From Calliopum simillimum (Eukaryota; Arthropoda; Insecta; Diptera; Lauxaniidae): a stretch of DNA of 64,000 nucleotides. A program made the position numbers and the translations under genes. Numbering within the stretch: position 1 is the first letter of the stretch; every line of letters starts with the position of its first letter. The stretch covers positions 101,136,897-101,200,896 of the forward strand of contig OX638370.1 of assembly GCA_951812925.1 (NCBI GenBank), in the 5' to 3' direction. Below, in pieces: positions 12,241-24,266 of this stretch. The notes under the pieces are model-generated. The model saw only the letters and a list, made by a program, of their open reading frames with translations. It was not told the DNA's origin and did no database searches.

Positions 12241-13722
12241 CAAGACTAGGTGGAGCAACACACACCGGGAAATGTTAGTACAGAAAAAAAACCCAAATTT
12301 AATTTTTTGAACATCAAATATCTCAAAACTTGAAATGAAAGAAGATAATTTGGAAAGTAATGATCTAATTAAAAAAGTACAAAGATAAAGTTTAACAAGT
12401 AGATTATGGCTATCGAATACTGTAAGTGTAACATAACTTGAAATTTGCCTCAAAACAACGATTTTTGCACTTTTAAGCAATGTTATCATGAAAACAAATC
12501 TGGTATTATTTTCATATTTAGCAAACCACGATTACCCGAAATCAACAATGAAACTGCATGGCGCAAAATCAGTGTTGCCCTTAGTTTTTTTCCTAAAACT
12601 TTAAATATAATTTTTCTTTATAAACATAAAGAGCCATTTTTAGTACTTACTCAATGCACTATTCCAACATTTCTTTGAAAATACAACTATGACGAGTGGA
12701 CCATAAATTGTTACTTTACTATAAATTCTAAATTCCATTTATGTTATCAAATTTAATAAATCTTCCCAGAAAGGAAAAAGATAAAAATAGTGGCATCAAA
12801 AGAAAATAAAACATAAATTTGATTATCCTTAAGCCCAAGCAACTCCCACAAGTTGGACAAGCAAACAAAATGCTTCTGAGCTGATGCGATTACACAAAAA
12901 ACAAGCTAAAAGTTTTACAAAGAATAAAATGAAAGTAGGTAAATCAAATAACGTAGAAACATAAAGATAAAATAAAGGGTTAAAAGACAAACTATATACA
13001 GATATCGAAATTTTTATATAAATACATACAGTTAAGATGCAGAACACAAATAACAATAACAATCATTACGCATGGCTTTGCCAAACCAAGCGAAAAGATG
13101 TTTATCACAGCAAAAGCCATAATGATAGATAACAATGTTGATGATGATGATGATGATGGTGATGTCTCAAAAATGAAAAATTACTTAAAGTTTCATTTTT
13201 TATTCTTTATCATTTTATTATAAAAAGAGTAGCAAAAAGTAAAAATAAAGGAATAATTTTTGCATAAATCAAAAGTGAAGTCATGTGAGTGTTGAAAAAC
13301 AAGAGAATTTAACGCGTTCAACTCCTTCAGAAACGCAGAGGAGTAGCAGCAGCAGCAGCAGCACTTTGAATGATTTATTATTTCAACAGCTGTAGTGGAG
13401 TGAAAGACAAACGATTGGCGCAAGTTAATTTAGCATTTTATAGGGAAAGGAGTAGGAGTTGAGTCACTGCAATATATTTCGTACATACTGTAGCTATCTG
13501 TTCAATGAGGTGAAATTTACAGTAATTCCAAATGGAATTTGAGAAAAACACAAATGTCACTTAAAACTATTTTTCAGCATTTAATTCCACCAAATCAACT
13601 CACTCTTTTTGTTGTCGGAAATTTATTTCGAAAGCATCTTTGCTACTGATCGCTTATTTTGCTGTGTATCCTTTATAATGGTTTTACTTATAGTCGCTTA
13701 GTTTTGTTTATACACAGCAAAA

Positions 13723-13753
<31 letters not shown>

Positions 13754-13805
13754 TTGTACAGGAGTCAATCTTTGCGCATTTGATTAAGATTATGATATTT
13801 TTATT
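12241..13805. other. Intergenic with simple repeats
   Basis: No gene recognised. Simple repeats: (GAT)n about 13139-13161, a CAG tract about 13344-13362 and (AAT)n about 13724-13753. The open frames across the CAG tract give only low-complexity peptides. Confidence 0.55.
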
Positions 13806-14170
13806 TAAAAGCAAATTTTATTATAATTATTTTGCGACCCTCAAAATCGTGGTATCTTTTACGGTTATCAAGTTATGAGCTTTTGAAGTTGTTCAATGTT
13901 GAGTTTACCATGAGTCTTTTGTGCACGTGAGTTACCATATAGGATTGCCACCGTTCGGACGGTATTTTTTTTCGGCGGTTCCTAGTCAGATTTTTCGTAG
14001 AATATTTTAACTCATTTTAAACAAGTTTTTAGAAAAGGGGATAAAAAAAACCATAAAAACGGAATATAACGGGTTAAGAAGTTCTAGAAGGCTAACATGA
14101 AAATAGTAAGGAACAATTTTCTAGAACATTTTAACTCATTATATCCTGTTTTTATGGTACTTTCTGACCC
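13806..14170 (+). repeat. Family E interspersed repeat, copy E1
   Basis: Shares with 28235-28540 the blocks GTGGTATCTTTTACGGTTAT, CAAGTTATG, AGGATTGCCA(C/A)CG-T-GGACGG, AACATTTTAACTCATT, AAAGGGGTCAAAAA and ATATAACGGGTTAAGA. No open frame or clear ends. Confidence 0.65.
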
Positions 14171-14249
14171 CCTACTCCAAAAACTATGTTATAAGTGACA
14201 GGCACAGTTAATTTTAAGATTTTGGATCTTGTTTGTGTTCAGGATGTTT

Positions 14250-14257
14250 CAATAAAA

Positions 14258-14288
<31 letters not shown>

Positions 14289-14290
14289 AT
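14250..14290. repeat. (AAAT)n microsatellite
   Basis: An uninterrupted run of ~10 AAAT units. Its last TA is the left flanking TA of the adjacent C1 element, consistent with insertion into the microsatellite. Confidence 0.9.
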
Positions 14291-14291
14291 A

Positions 14292-14837
14292 GAGTAGAAC
14301 GGGGTAATGTCGTGCAGGGGGTAATGTCGTTCACTGGCTGTTTTAGCCCAAAGAATTGAATGATTTACCAACTGTTCGTAAGGTAGGGACCTGCTGACCT
14401 ACTGAGCTTATGCATATAATACTAGCAATTTTCACCAGTTCGTCTCTACAGAGTAACCTTTTTTTCAAAACGCACGCTTTCGGGACGATAAAAGTGTTTT
14501 TTCATCGGGTCAGAAAAATAATTTTCCTTGCGGGAAAATATACCAGGTAAGTTTTTTCTGAAACGAAATATCCTGCCAAAGAAAAGAAGTATTTGGTTTT
14601 CGAAAAAAATTTTGGGCTTCACCGAGTTATCGAAGTTGGCCTTTAAAACGACCATTGGGGTAATGTCGTGCACATTCACTTACACAAACACAATTTGTCG
14701 CTACACAAATGTTGTTACACATAAATGTAACAAATGAAATTATCTTTCGATCGGATGCTTACTCGTTGCATTCGCTTGAGATGTACGGCTTTACGAGCAT
14801 GCCAAAGTTGAGTGCACGACATTGCCCCGTTCTACTC
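14292..14837. mobile_element. C-group element C1 (GGGGTAATGTCGTGCA phrase)
   Basis: It is bounded by TA on both sides (14290-14291, 14838-14839), with ends GAGTAGAACGGGGTAATG and its near-inverse. The phrase GGGGTAATGTCGTGCA lies at 14301-14316, a variant follows at once, another copy is at 14657-14672, and an inverted copy sits at the right end (14813-14829). The repeated phrase resembles subterminal transposase-binding sites. No open frame of transposase type; non-autonomous. Superfamily unknown; the TA flanks would allow Tc1/mariner/pogo. Confidence 0.75.
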
Positions 14838-14969
14838 TACACAACATATTATGTACTTCTCACTTGTATAATAATGAATAAATACATGATAATGCTGAAT
14901 CTCCTCTAATAGAACCACTATCTATCATTTCTCACACATTTTGGAACCTTTACTATACTCGGAAAACAA

Positions 14970-15187
14970 TGCACGACATTACCCCACAAACTTTGAGGGG
15001 GGTAATGTCGTGCACATTTTTTTTTTCACTTACACAAACACCATTTCTCACTACACAAATGTTGTTACACATGGATGTAACCAACGAAATTATCTTTCGA
15101 TCGGATGCTTACTCGTCTCATTCGCTTGAGAGGTACGGCTTTACGAGCATGTCAAAGTTGAGTACACGACATTACCCCGTTCTACTC
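14970..15187. mobile_element. Partial second copy of C1 (C1b)
   Basis: Positions 15001-15187 repeat 14659-14837 with scattered differences, including the interior TTATCTTTCGATCGGATGCT and the right end followed by TA (15188-15189). The left side has an inverted and a direct phrase back to back (14970-14985 and 14999-15014). This is either a truncated tandem copy or a short derivative with the left part deleted. Confidence 0.7.
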
Positions 15188-15189
15188 TA

Positions 15190-15614
15190 ATAATTAATAG
15201 TTGCAGCTCAGGGTCATGATAAAAATAACTTTTTGAATTTTTATTTTTAACGTAACCAAACAGCTCAACTTCAAATAATTAAAACACAAATTGGTCAAAC
15301 TACGAAACATTTCTGTAGGATTCACCAAAATTTAATATTGTACGTTTCTAGACTAGCCCTAAAAAATTCATTAAAATTGGATAGAAAGCAGAGGAGCTAT
15401 GAATTTTCAAATATGTGAGTATCCAAAAGTTGGTTCGAACTTGCTATGGCCACCATCTTGGAAATGTTCGGAATTTCAGAAAATCATTTTAACACAGTAA
15501 AATGAATGTCAAATACTAGCTATTTACCAATTTTCATAAAAACCGGAGATGTTAACCCAAATCTTAATCAATTTCGCAAAGATTGACTCACAAATGATAA
15601 GAAATAGAATTAGA
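15190..15614. other. Intergenic, no gene recognised
   Basis: AT-rich, no recognised domain. TTTCATAAAAACCGGAGATG-like text is typical of old repeat interiors, but the family is not recognised. Confidence 0.4.
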
Positions 15615-16392
15615 ACTAGTAAGGGTGTAACCTTTGGCCTGGCCAAACATTAAATACCCTATACTGCAGTATCTTGAAAATTTTGATTTTGTGGGAGGTG
15701 CCATGCCCTTTTATCCGAGTTCACCTGGTTTTTGCTCAGAGCGTGCATTTATAGTTCTTAGTGTCTGAGTGAAATTCGATTGGATTATCTCAAAAAAAGT
15801 TTTAAGTATAGCGTTTTGAAGCTCTTGCTTATAAGGGAGTTGCCACGCCCTCTTGACTGAGTTCGTCGAGTCTTAGCTCAGAGCGTGAATTTATAGTCTT
15901 TAGTATTTGAGTGAAATTAAGTTGGATTATCCCAAAAAACTCTTTCAGTATAGCGTTTTAAAGCTTTTGCTTATTTGGGAGGTGCCACGCGCTCTTTTCT
16001 GATTTCACCCAGTTTTTGCTCAGAGCTTGCGCTAATAATTCGTGGTATCTAAGTGTATTTTGGTTGAATTGTCGTGAAAAATACTCCGAAAGTTGCATTT
16101 TGAATATATTTTTTGTATGGGAGGTAGGCGTGTCCGTTGATCGATTTCGCTCATTTTCAATCCCACGAGCTAACTTTTACGAAAAAGCCAACGTTTCAAA
16201 TTTCATTGAATTATCATGGTTAGTTTTTCCGTAAAAAATATTTCCACGTACAGCCAGCCAGCCAGACAGACGGACATGGCTATATCGACTCAAGAGGTGA
16301 CGCTGATCAAGAATATATATACTTTTCTTTATCTGCCACGCCTCCTTCTCTGCGTTACAAATGGAAGGACAAAGTGAATATACCCTGGGTGT
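15615..16392 (-). mobile_element. Family A repeat, copy A2, complete, minus strand
   Basis: It reads in reverse from the head (CAGGGTATATTCACTTTGTC at 16363-16390) to the tail (AGTAAGGGTGTAACC at 15617-15631). It includes the GTCCGTCTGTCTGGCTGG-type stretch (inverse at 16255-16278) and GGCGTGTCC blocks. No coding frame. The ~780 bases define the family length without inserts. Confidence 0.75.
15737..16160 (-). repeat. Three ~141-bp tandem units inside A2
   Basis: CTCAGAGCGTG starts units at about 15737, 15878 and 16019. Each contains a TGAGTGAAATT-like block, a TTGGATTATC block, AGTATAGCGTTTT and a GGGAGGTGCCACGC block. The third unit is the most diverged. Confidence 0.75.
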
Positions 16393-16524
16393 CATCGCAT
16401 CTTATAAGGTCTACTTATTGTGCTAACCCTGATCGCGCGGTGTCGAAAACTCATATTAAATCAATTTTTATGTAAACTACATACTAAATAAAATTATATT
16501 TAAAATCGTTTGCTTACCATTTTT

Positions 16525-16780
16525 TAAAAAGAGGTCGAAAAACGGTACACTTAAAAAAAAAAAACAACAAACCAAAACAAAAATAGTCATTTACGACGAA
16601 GTTGTTGGTGCTGAATCTGAATTCAGTTTCAGAATTTCTCTATCATGTATGGTTTTTGAAATATCTTAACCTAAAAGTTCAAAAACACGATTTTTGAGGT
16701 TATATTGGTTATATAGAGGACGCACGAAATTATTTTGCGCTTTCTTTTATATGCAACATTAAGTGCTATTGCCATTTTAA
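16525..16780 (+). repeat. Fragment related to the interior of the 5'-most Tc1-like palindrome
   Basis: It matches 1850-2100: GAGGTCGAAAAACGGTA, AAAATAGTCATTT, GTTCAAAAACACGATTTTG-like and ATGCAACATTAAGT. No ends are visible. Confidence 0.6.
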
Positions 16781-18057
16781 AATTACACTATGGAGTAGAA
16801 AATCCTATGAGAAAAAGTTCACATTGAACATTGAATATTTTCTCTTCAATTATTGAGCAAAAACATAGCAGCCTTTTTTTCACTGTAACAACAACTGACA
16901 ACTTTTCTGCTTCATTCCAATCAATTGAAATTCAATAACAAGCGAAAACGGAAGTGGTATTGGACAAGCAATTTAAATTTTTATTTTTTTTTTTTGTGAC
17001 AACAGGCAGACAAGCACTAAAAAAGCAGTTAACATCAACAAGGAGATGAAAGAAATTCTAACGAATTGCATTGGATTGGTTGTCATTTCATTACCATTTG
17101 GTTTAGAAAAAAAAGAATCCCGGAAAAAGGACTCTCTCTCTATAGCTTTATCTACAATGCAAGCGTTCAGTTTATTATTATTTTTCCATTTCTAATGCTG
17201 TTGCTGCCTGTCTATTAATTAAGGATATTTTTATCCAGTAGCATGTTTGCAACACTTTTATGTATTGTTAGAATTTAAATCTTTTACAGATTTACAAGCT
17301 TTTTAAGCAGCGTGCAACATCTTTAAACTTGTACGCAGCATATTATTGACACATGAAAGTGTTAATTATAAAGGCAAAATATGTGCATTTTGTAATTTTT
17401 CAGTTTTAGCATATCAAATTTCAATAAACTTGATTGAATTTCAGATGGATGCTGAATGTGCAATATGATGGCCTAAATTAAAAGATAATTGAAATACTCA
17501 CAGTTACTCAAGGTTGAATAGATATCATATAATGTATTTAAAACAAAAGTTGTGTTTACCTGCAAAAGAGTAAGAAGAAATTGATTAATTCATTTATTAA
17601 AAATATTTAAATGCTTAAAATTTCAAAATAAAAATTGAAAATTTCTTTAATGGTCCAGTGACATTAAACTTTCAGATCGTAAAAATTAGCCATTAATTTT
17701 TCAGTTGGAATCGCTTTATTTTTATAATTTTATTAAGGCTCAAAGGTCGAGAAAATCAATTTTTTTCGAATATATCTCTACCTCTGAGGAGTTATAGGGT
17801 TAAAACTGATTTTCAGACTGGTTTTGTGAAGCTTTTAGTTAATTGTATGAGCTTTCTAAGAGTGTATTTGGTTTATATGTTTTGAAAGGATTACGCAAAG
17901 TGCTGAACCTTAAGACTTGATACTCAAAATTTTTTACCTATTTTTTGACTTTGACCTACTAATACACCCTTTTTTCTTTAATACGGTAGTACATTTATCA
18001 TACCAATTTTCTAATTTGAATTTTGTGGAAAAACACTCCACGTCCGTCAAAAATGGG
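16781..18057. other. Intergenic, no gene recognised
   Basis: Non-repetitive AT-rich DNA with some homopolymers. Short frames lack domains. Confidence 0.5.
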
Positions 18058-18059
18058 TA

Positions 18060-19609
18060 GGGTAAGCTGGGGTACATTTGACACCGGGGCACATTTGACT
18101 TTGCCATTTTCGGTGTGAACACGCCTTTCGAACCAAAAACCTGAAATGCAGAAACATAACTAATAAGAGTGGAAGCAACTTAATGAACTTTGGTAGTTCT
18201 CTTTCAACTTCTCCCGCGTTAATACGCTTTTTTAACTTTTTGTGTATTTTTTTGTAATTTTCGACATCTTGTTCGTAAGGGTTTTGCAAATAAAGTTGTT
18301 TTTTAAAAGTAAGTATGAAAATTTGGTAGCACTAACCTTTACAATTAATAGAATAAAAGTGTTTTTTATCAAGGTCAAATAGTTTAAATTTTAAAATACT
18401 TTTAATTCTTCAAGAGATATTGGGGCACATTTGACTTTTGCCGAAGGGGCACATTTGACGTTCGTCCAGACATATGTGTTTGTGTATTTTAGAAGATTTT
18501 CTAGTGTTATCTTTTAAAGATATGGTATACCATTATAAAATGAAGACGAACAGACGCGATGGCGATGAAAAAAAGTTAAATTCGCTATTTCTAATATCGG
18601 AAACCAGAGAGAAACTCCGACTTCCGACACAGAATCCATTTCATTTGATTTAATATAATTTGTTACTTTTGTTTTATCTACAATTCAAGATTTTTGAATA
18701 GGTGCTTTCCAGGACCTCTACCACTTATTTTAATTTGAAAATCTGGATGGATGAGTTCCCGAAGTAAACATATTGACATCAAAGTTCATCATGTGTGCGA
18801 AGTTTTTAATAATTATCAAATTGACTGGAAGTATTCCCCATCATCATGTGAAAGCGCTGCAGATATCTTGACGATGGTGTTACCCAAAATCCAGACCAAA
18901 GAAATTTCCATCAAACTGGCTCTTACCTAATATTTTATGTTGATGTTCTCATTAGGGGTGTTGTTGGAAATTGTACTTTATACTTATATATTGTCCTTGG
19001 GAAATTTGGCGAAAAATCCAAAAACCCATTTTTTATGTGGGAGATATTGTAGAAGTAATTAGCTATACTTGATACAAGATCAGTTATTTGAGATGAGTTT
19101 CACCATTAAATTGGGTTTTTATAAAACCGGAAGTGGAAGATGTTTGCCTGACTTTAAAGAGTGTAATTGAGTTTAAATTACCAACTCCAACAAATCCAGC
19201 CTCAACTTCACGTTCACGCACTAAATACGTATTTGGCATTGACTTTTCACACTAATATATAAAATAAGTCTTCGTTAGTACATACATAGGTACTTATAAT
19301 TTGTATTTATATGAAAAAAATATATGCATGAATGTTTTGTTTAATGTTTCTGTGTTATTTTTGTGAGTGTCAAATGTGCCCCTTGCAATGTCAAATGTGC
19401 CCCGTACCTGGGGCACATTTGACAAAATGACTTTTTTTGAAAAAATTTAAAAAAGGACTCTTAATTCAGTTTTTCTGAAATTTTTTTTTCTTGGTTTTCA
19501 TCTTAAATAATCAATGTTTCAGAAACAGTAAAGAGTATTAAGATCGTGTAATAATTTTCAAAGATACAGGTCTTTGAAAATTTAGTGTCAAATGTGCCCC
19601 AGTCTCCCC
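18060..19609. mobile_element. C-group element C2 (GGGGCACATTTGAC phrase, ~1.55 kb)
   Basis: Flanked by TA (18058-18059 and 19610-19611). The left end is GGGTAAGCTGGGGTACATTT; the right end inverted is GGGGAGACTGGGGCACATTT. GGGGCACATTTGAC or a close variant occurs forward at 18069, 18086, 18422, 18446 and 19410, and inverted at 19369, 19390 and 19587. The interior has only short frames, so it is non-autonomous or decayed. The C2-like piece at 29467-29934 shares CCATTTTC-GTGTGAACACG and the inner right end. Confidence 0.75.
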
Positions 19610-19809
19610 TACAAAGGTACAAAAATTACCTCTTGAACGGGGAAATAATAGATCAATATGTACCACAGGAATATTTGCTATAAAATTTCATTAATAGTTG
19701 CCGAACACTGAATAGTCGAAAATTCACCGCGATGGCCAAAAAATCGTCCATATCAATAACACCTCACACATCTTATTTTAATTAAAGCTTTTTGAGGTAT
19801 TTTTTTTAA

Positions 19810-19935
19810 GTTTTAAGCATTTCTTGACTTCGGTGACCCTTAATGAAATTTTCTGTAGAATATTTAGTGTAATATTTTAACACATTATAACTCGTTTTTT
19901 TGGGAAAGGGGTCAAATAGACCCTCAAAAACAGGA
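19810..19935 (+). repeat. Family E fragment (E3)
   Basis: Short match to E1/E2: TAGAATATTT, AATATTTTAACACATTATAA, GAAAGGGGTCAAATAGACCC. Confidence 0.45.
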
Positions 19936-20639
19936 CAAAATTGGTTAATTTGATTTGATTTGATTATGACCTTGGGACAACAACTTTTCCCCAAAACTTG
20001 GTTTTAAAGATTTACAGTGGGGTTAAATTTCGAAAATTCGTTTCTTTTGCCTATTTCAGATAAAAAAAACACAATACATGTGATCTGGTGTCTATGAAAA
20101 GGGTGCTAAAATGTCAAAAAAAATTAATTTTCCAATTTTTGGCCGATTCGCATAAATTGACCACGTAAGCCCCCTTTCCATAGACCAGGTCACATATGTC
20201 TAATGTTAAGTATCAGACATAATTATTTTTTTATACCTTGACTCAAGATGAAAAATTTGAGATCTCCTACGATTCAATCCAAGTGTTTTCGAGATCTCCA
20301 CTAACAAAAAAAAAATTCATTCTCAGAGTTTAGTCTATTTACATTTCTGAACTTCATAAAAATCGGTAAAATCGGACTTGGAAATGTTTTTTTCTTTTTA
20401 GAGACACGACACCGCTCACGTATTAGGTTTTCTTAGTTTCTTTTTCGGGGTTCTGTCAAACTCTACACCAAATTTCATAAGAACTGGCGTACCGTGCGAG
20501 ATCTAAAAAAGTCTTTGATTTAAAGCGCATCACACTGCAAAAATGGCTTCTAAGCCGTTATTTTAAAATTCGAAGAAATACATTGTACTCCGCAACTATT
20601 ACGACGCCAAATATGTCGCAAAATATTTAAATATATCGA
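19936..20639. other. Intergenic, no gene recognised
   Basis: Fragments such as AAGAACTGGCGTACCGTGCG and CATAGACCAGGTCACATATG look like eroded repeat interior but are not assigned. Confidence 0.4.
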
Positions 20640-21135
20640 GGAAGTCGGTAATTGTCCAAAAGTATCGAAAAACATCGTAAATATTGGTAAAACTCTAGAA
20701 GTATCGAAAACTTCCAAAATATCGGGAAACTAAAACATCGATTAAAGTCTAAAAGTATGGAAAAACATCTGAAATATCGGTAAAAAGTTATGAAGCATCA
20801 AAAAACATCTAAAATATCGATAAAAGTCTAAAAGTATCTAAAAACATCTAAAATATCGATAAGAGTCCAAAAGCTCAAAAGTATCGGAAAGCACCCAAAA
20901 TATCGGTAAAAGTCAAAAAGTATCAAAAACAATCAAAAATATCGGCAAAAGAATCGAAAATCATCCAAAAAATATCGGTAAAATTCAAAAAGTGTCAAAA
21001 ACAGTCTAACTATCAACAAAAGTATCGGTAACCATCCGAAATATCCGTAAAAGTCAAAAAGTATCAAAAACCATCTAAAATATCGATAAAAGTCCATAAG
21101 TAGCGAAAAACATCTGAAATATAGGTTAATGTCCA
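20640..21135. repeat. Minisatellite of ~37-40-bp units (AAAGTATCGAAAAACATC / AAATATCGGTAAAAGTC)
   Basis: About a dozen degenerate units in tandem, each composed of AAAAGTATCGAAAAACATC then AAAATATCGGTAAAAGTC. Units vary by indels. Frames through it encode repetitive peptides on the minus strand (YF/RYF-rich) that are by-products. Confidence 0.85.
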
Positions 21136-22716
21136 AAAAATAAAAGCTTAAAAAACTAGTATTTTTTGACTTTTATTTTTAAAAGCTTTTTTTTAAAGGT
21201 TTCTTAAACTTTGATTTAAAATAGTTTAGAGCCTTTTGAAACTTTTACCAAAATGATTTAAAAGTTTAACTTTGAAAAAAATTCAAAATTAGCTTATTTC
21301 AAAATCTGGTATAAACTAATAAAGTCCGAATAATTCAATTTTACTTAAAATTTCCCACATTCTGTCTGATATAAAGCTTGCAATATCAACAATATTAAAT
21401 GCAAAATAATTCCGACACATTTTAAAATATAAAAAATTTAGTTTTCACAAGACTTTTCCAACGAATAAAATTTCATATTCTGAAAAAAATCTTCACAAAC
21501 TCGAAGGTTATTTTTTTTTTTTTTGAACGACTTTAGTGTGGCCACACAAAATACCAACGCGCGCCTACAGTTTTAAATTTGCACGAATACCAAGAGCACC
21601 GTAGCTTAACCAAAGGGTAGAAATAAAATTAAGTTAGTGGCCAATAAAAGCAACAACAATGAGAACACTGTGTACTATGTTGACGTTGTCAGTACGAAGG
21701 ATTTACCAAAAAGCCCAGTGTGTACCTATAAAAAAAGTCTGATGATTTTTTTCGTAATTGAAAATGAATAGCAACTGTAGTGGATCACAGCAATATTTAT
21801 GTAAAACTTGGGAAAATTACATTAAAATTTTTTTTGTAGTAAATTTGTGCTCAACGGCTGATGATGGTGTGACACACCTACTTTGTCCTACTATGTACCA
21901 GTTGGTATGTATACCATACGGCAACGCCGCGGCTCACCTTCCTTTTTTTGGGTAAAATGTGACATCGCGCGTTGTCACTGTCAGTCAATGAATGTGCCAA
22001 AGGCGAGGTCAATTTTGCTTAAAATAAAACCGTCAATAAGGCGAGTGTTCGTCGTCGTCATTGTTGTGTTTGTTGTTGTTGTATTGTTAAGCAATTAATT
22101 GAATTTCAGCTAAATTTAACTGGGAAAAGGGTACACACGACAGCAACAAAAGTTAGGCCACATGCGCCATGAAACAATTGTCAGCCTTTTGAAGTTATTT
22201 ATTTTTAGTTGACAAAGTGATTTTTTTTTTTTTTTTTGGTTGGCATAAAAGAGCGTTCTATGGTATCATGGAAAATGGTGGCAGTGTTCCTGCTGTAGAA
22301 AGGGTTCGATGCCTTTAAAAGCAACTTTAAATTTTATAGCAAAACTTTTGGTTTTTCGCGGATTGCTTTCTTCAGTAGTTACTTATTATTTTTGTACACA
22401 ATATTATAAACAATCGCTACAATTTGTATAACTTTGCACATTTAATATTGAAGCCACTGTGAAAACTGACTTTCATGCACAGCAATAAAACCAACATTGA
22501 ATTGCAAATTCACATTACATCAAACAGGTACCATTTTTGGCCCAATCAACAATATTTCAAGGTCCAATTAAAGGGATATTAATATTTACCGAAATTTGAT
22601 AATTATTAACAAATATTTTTTAGAATGTTCAATCAAATATATTTCTGTGAGGGAAACATACTCTTTTCTCACGAGCTTTTCTTCGAGCTTTTTTATTATT
22701 TCAACATTTAATTAAA
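21136..22716. other. Intergenic, no gene recognised; a more GC-rich patch at 21540-22100
   Basis: The patch around 21540-22100 has less A/T-run structure (ACCAACGCGCGCC, CACGGCAACGCCGCGGC-like text) and a GTT-rich tract. It could be a promoter or noncoding exon, but no splice-consistent coding frame was found. Confidence 0.35.
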
Positions 22717-23155
22717 ACTAGAATCGCCCAATGGTCAAAATTTGACCACAAATGCATCGAATAATTTTGGTACTTTTTGCACAGTTTTAGTACTTTTTTG
22801 CTATTTGGCACAAAACAGAAAAGCTAATTTATCATCCCTGGTACTATGACAATTGTGAAACGAAAAGAAAACAAAAAACATAAAGTCAGTGTCAGTCAGC
22901 TTTTTGTCTTTCCCTTTGTGCTGTATTCTCTTTTCAGCTCTGTGTGACCGCGTAGTTTGTCGTTGTTAATATTATAAAATTTCCATTTAATTTTACCTGG
23001 CTTAATGGCAAAATATTAAAATAATTTTAACTTTGTGCACATTTGCACACAAATACCATTCTAATGGTGTATAATTCAAAGTCGTGCTCCATTTTTAACA
23101 TAGAAAAAAAGGTAGGACAAATTTTCGTCTTGCGTATTACATAATATATAGATTT
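22717..23155 (+). repeat. Family B repeat, near full length (B3)
   Basis: Head ACTAGAATCGCCCAATGGTC through GACCGCGTAGTTTGTCG to AGGACAAATTTTCGTCTTGC. Same layout as the copy at 10394, with ordinary point differences. Confidence 0.8.
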
Positions 23156-24264
23156 AACCATTTTTGGTTTTAATTTTAAAATCATCCGAATCAGTACTTT
23201 TTAAGTACATATAACCAGCATATTTTTTTAAAAAAAAGAAAGATCCAACTTTTTTATTTCCCTTAATTTGACAATATAACAGAGCAAGTTGAGAAAAGCT
23301 TGAAGATAAAAAAATGAAAATATGGAAAAAAGCGAAGTGTCATTTCCCATTTGTTGCAACTTCGCGTAAAAAAAAAGTAAAAAAAAAAAAAAAATTACAA
23401 AACTGGGAATAGAAACTGCATACTTCAGCAGTTTTCAAGTAAATAAAATAAAAGAAAAACAACAACAAATACACAAGCACTTGCACGCACTCCATAACAA
23501 ACAGAGCTTTATAGTGCCAAAAAATATGCAACGTTTTTTTATAGCAAATTCATTTTGTCGACATTTTGCAGCTGTTTGTTGCATGGTAGGATATGGAGTT
23601 GGTAGATAAATGAAAATAGATGAATAGTCGTACACATACATATATGCATGTTCGTATAGGTGACGCACTTATATGCACATGTATGGATGGTTGCTAACTT
23701 CAAGTATGAATAAATATGCGCGTATCTTGGCATGAGCATGACAAGAGTTCAAACAGCTCTAACACTAACGCCAACGCCAATATGTGTGTGCACATACGTA
23801 GGTGTATGCGTGAAAAACTGTAAAATATGTTTTTGCACTTTCGATATTTGTCGGTAAAGTGAAAAAGCGCCAAAAAAGAAAATTCGATTTCTTACAAAAA
23901 ATTGGAAAAAACTTTTGCAGCTGCTCAAAATTCCACAATTTGTTCGTCCTTAAGCGAACAATAATTAAATTTTACGAAATAGAATTGACAGCAGGAGCAA
24001 TATTGCATAACGAACGAAAAGGCTATTTAAAAATTGCACGCAATTTTAGCACTTTCTTCCTTTTTCAGTTAAATTGAAAAATTTCATGTTAGATTGAATT
24101 TCAAATTGAATTCTATTATTACAGTGTATTTACACATATGGCACACATGTGCACTTTGAAATTAGGGTGTACATTGTATGCCAAAGTAGTGAGTTTAAAT
24201 GAATTTATTATATTTGAGATAATCCTTTTTTAAGATTTGCTTAGTGTGTTTTTAGGCTCTGATT
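23156..24264. other. Intergenic, no gene recognised
   Basis: AT-rich with poly-A and TATGCATG-type stretches. Overlapping minus-strand frames at 23340-23740 are low-complexity. Confidence 0.5.
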
Positions 24265-24266
24265 TA

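Noticed and set aside
15431..15445. GGTTCGAACTTGC, resembling a tRNA B box
   Set aside because: No A box or cloverleaf can be built around it.
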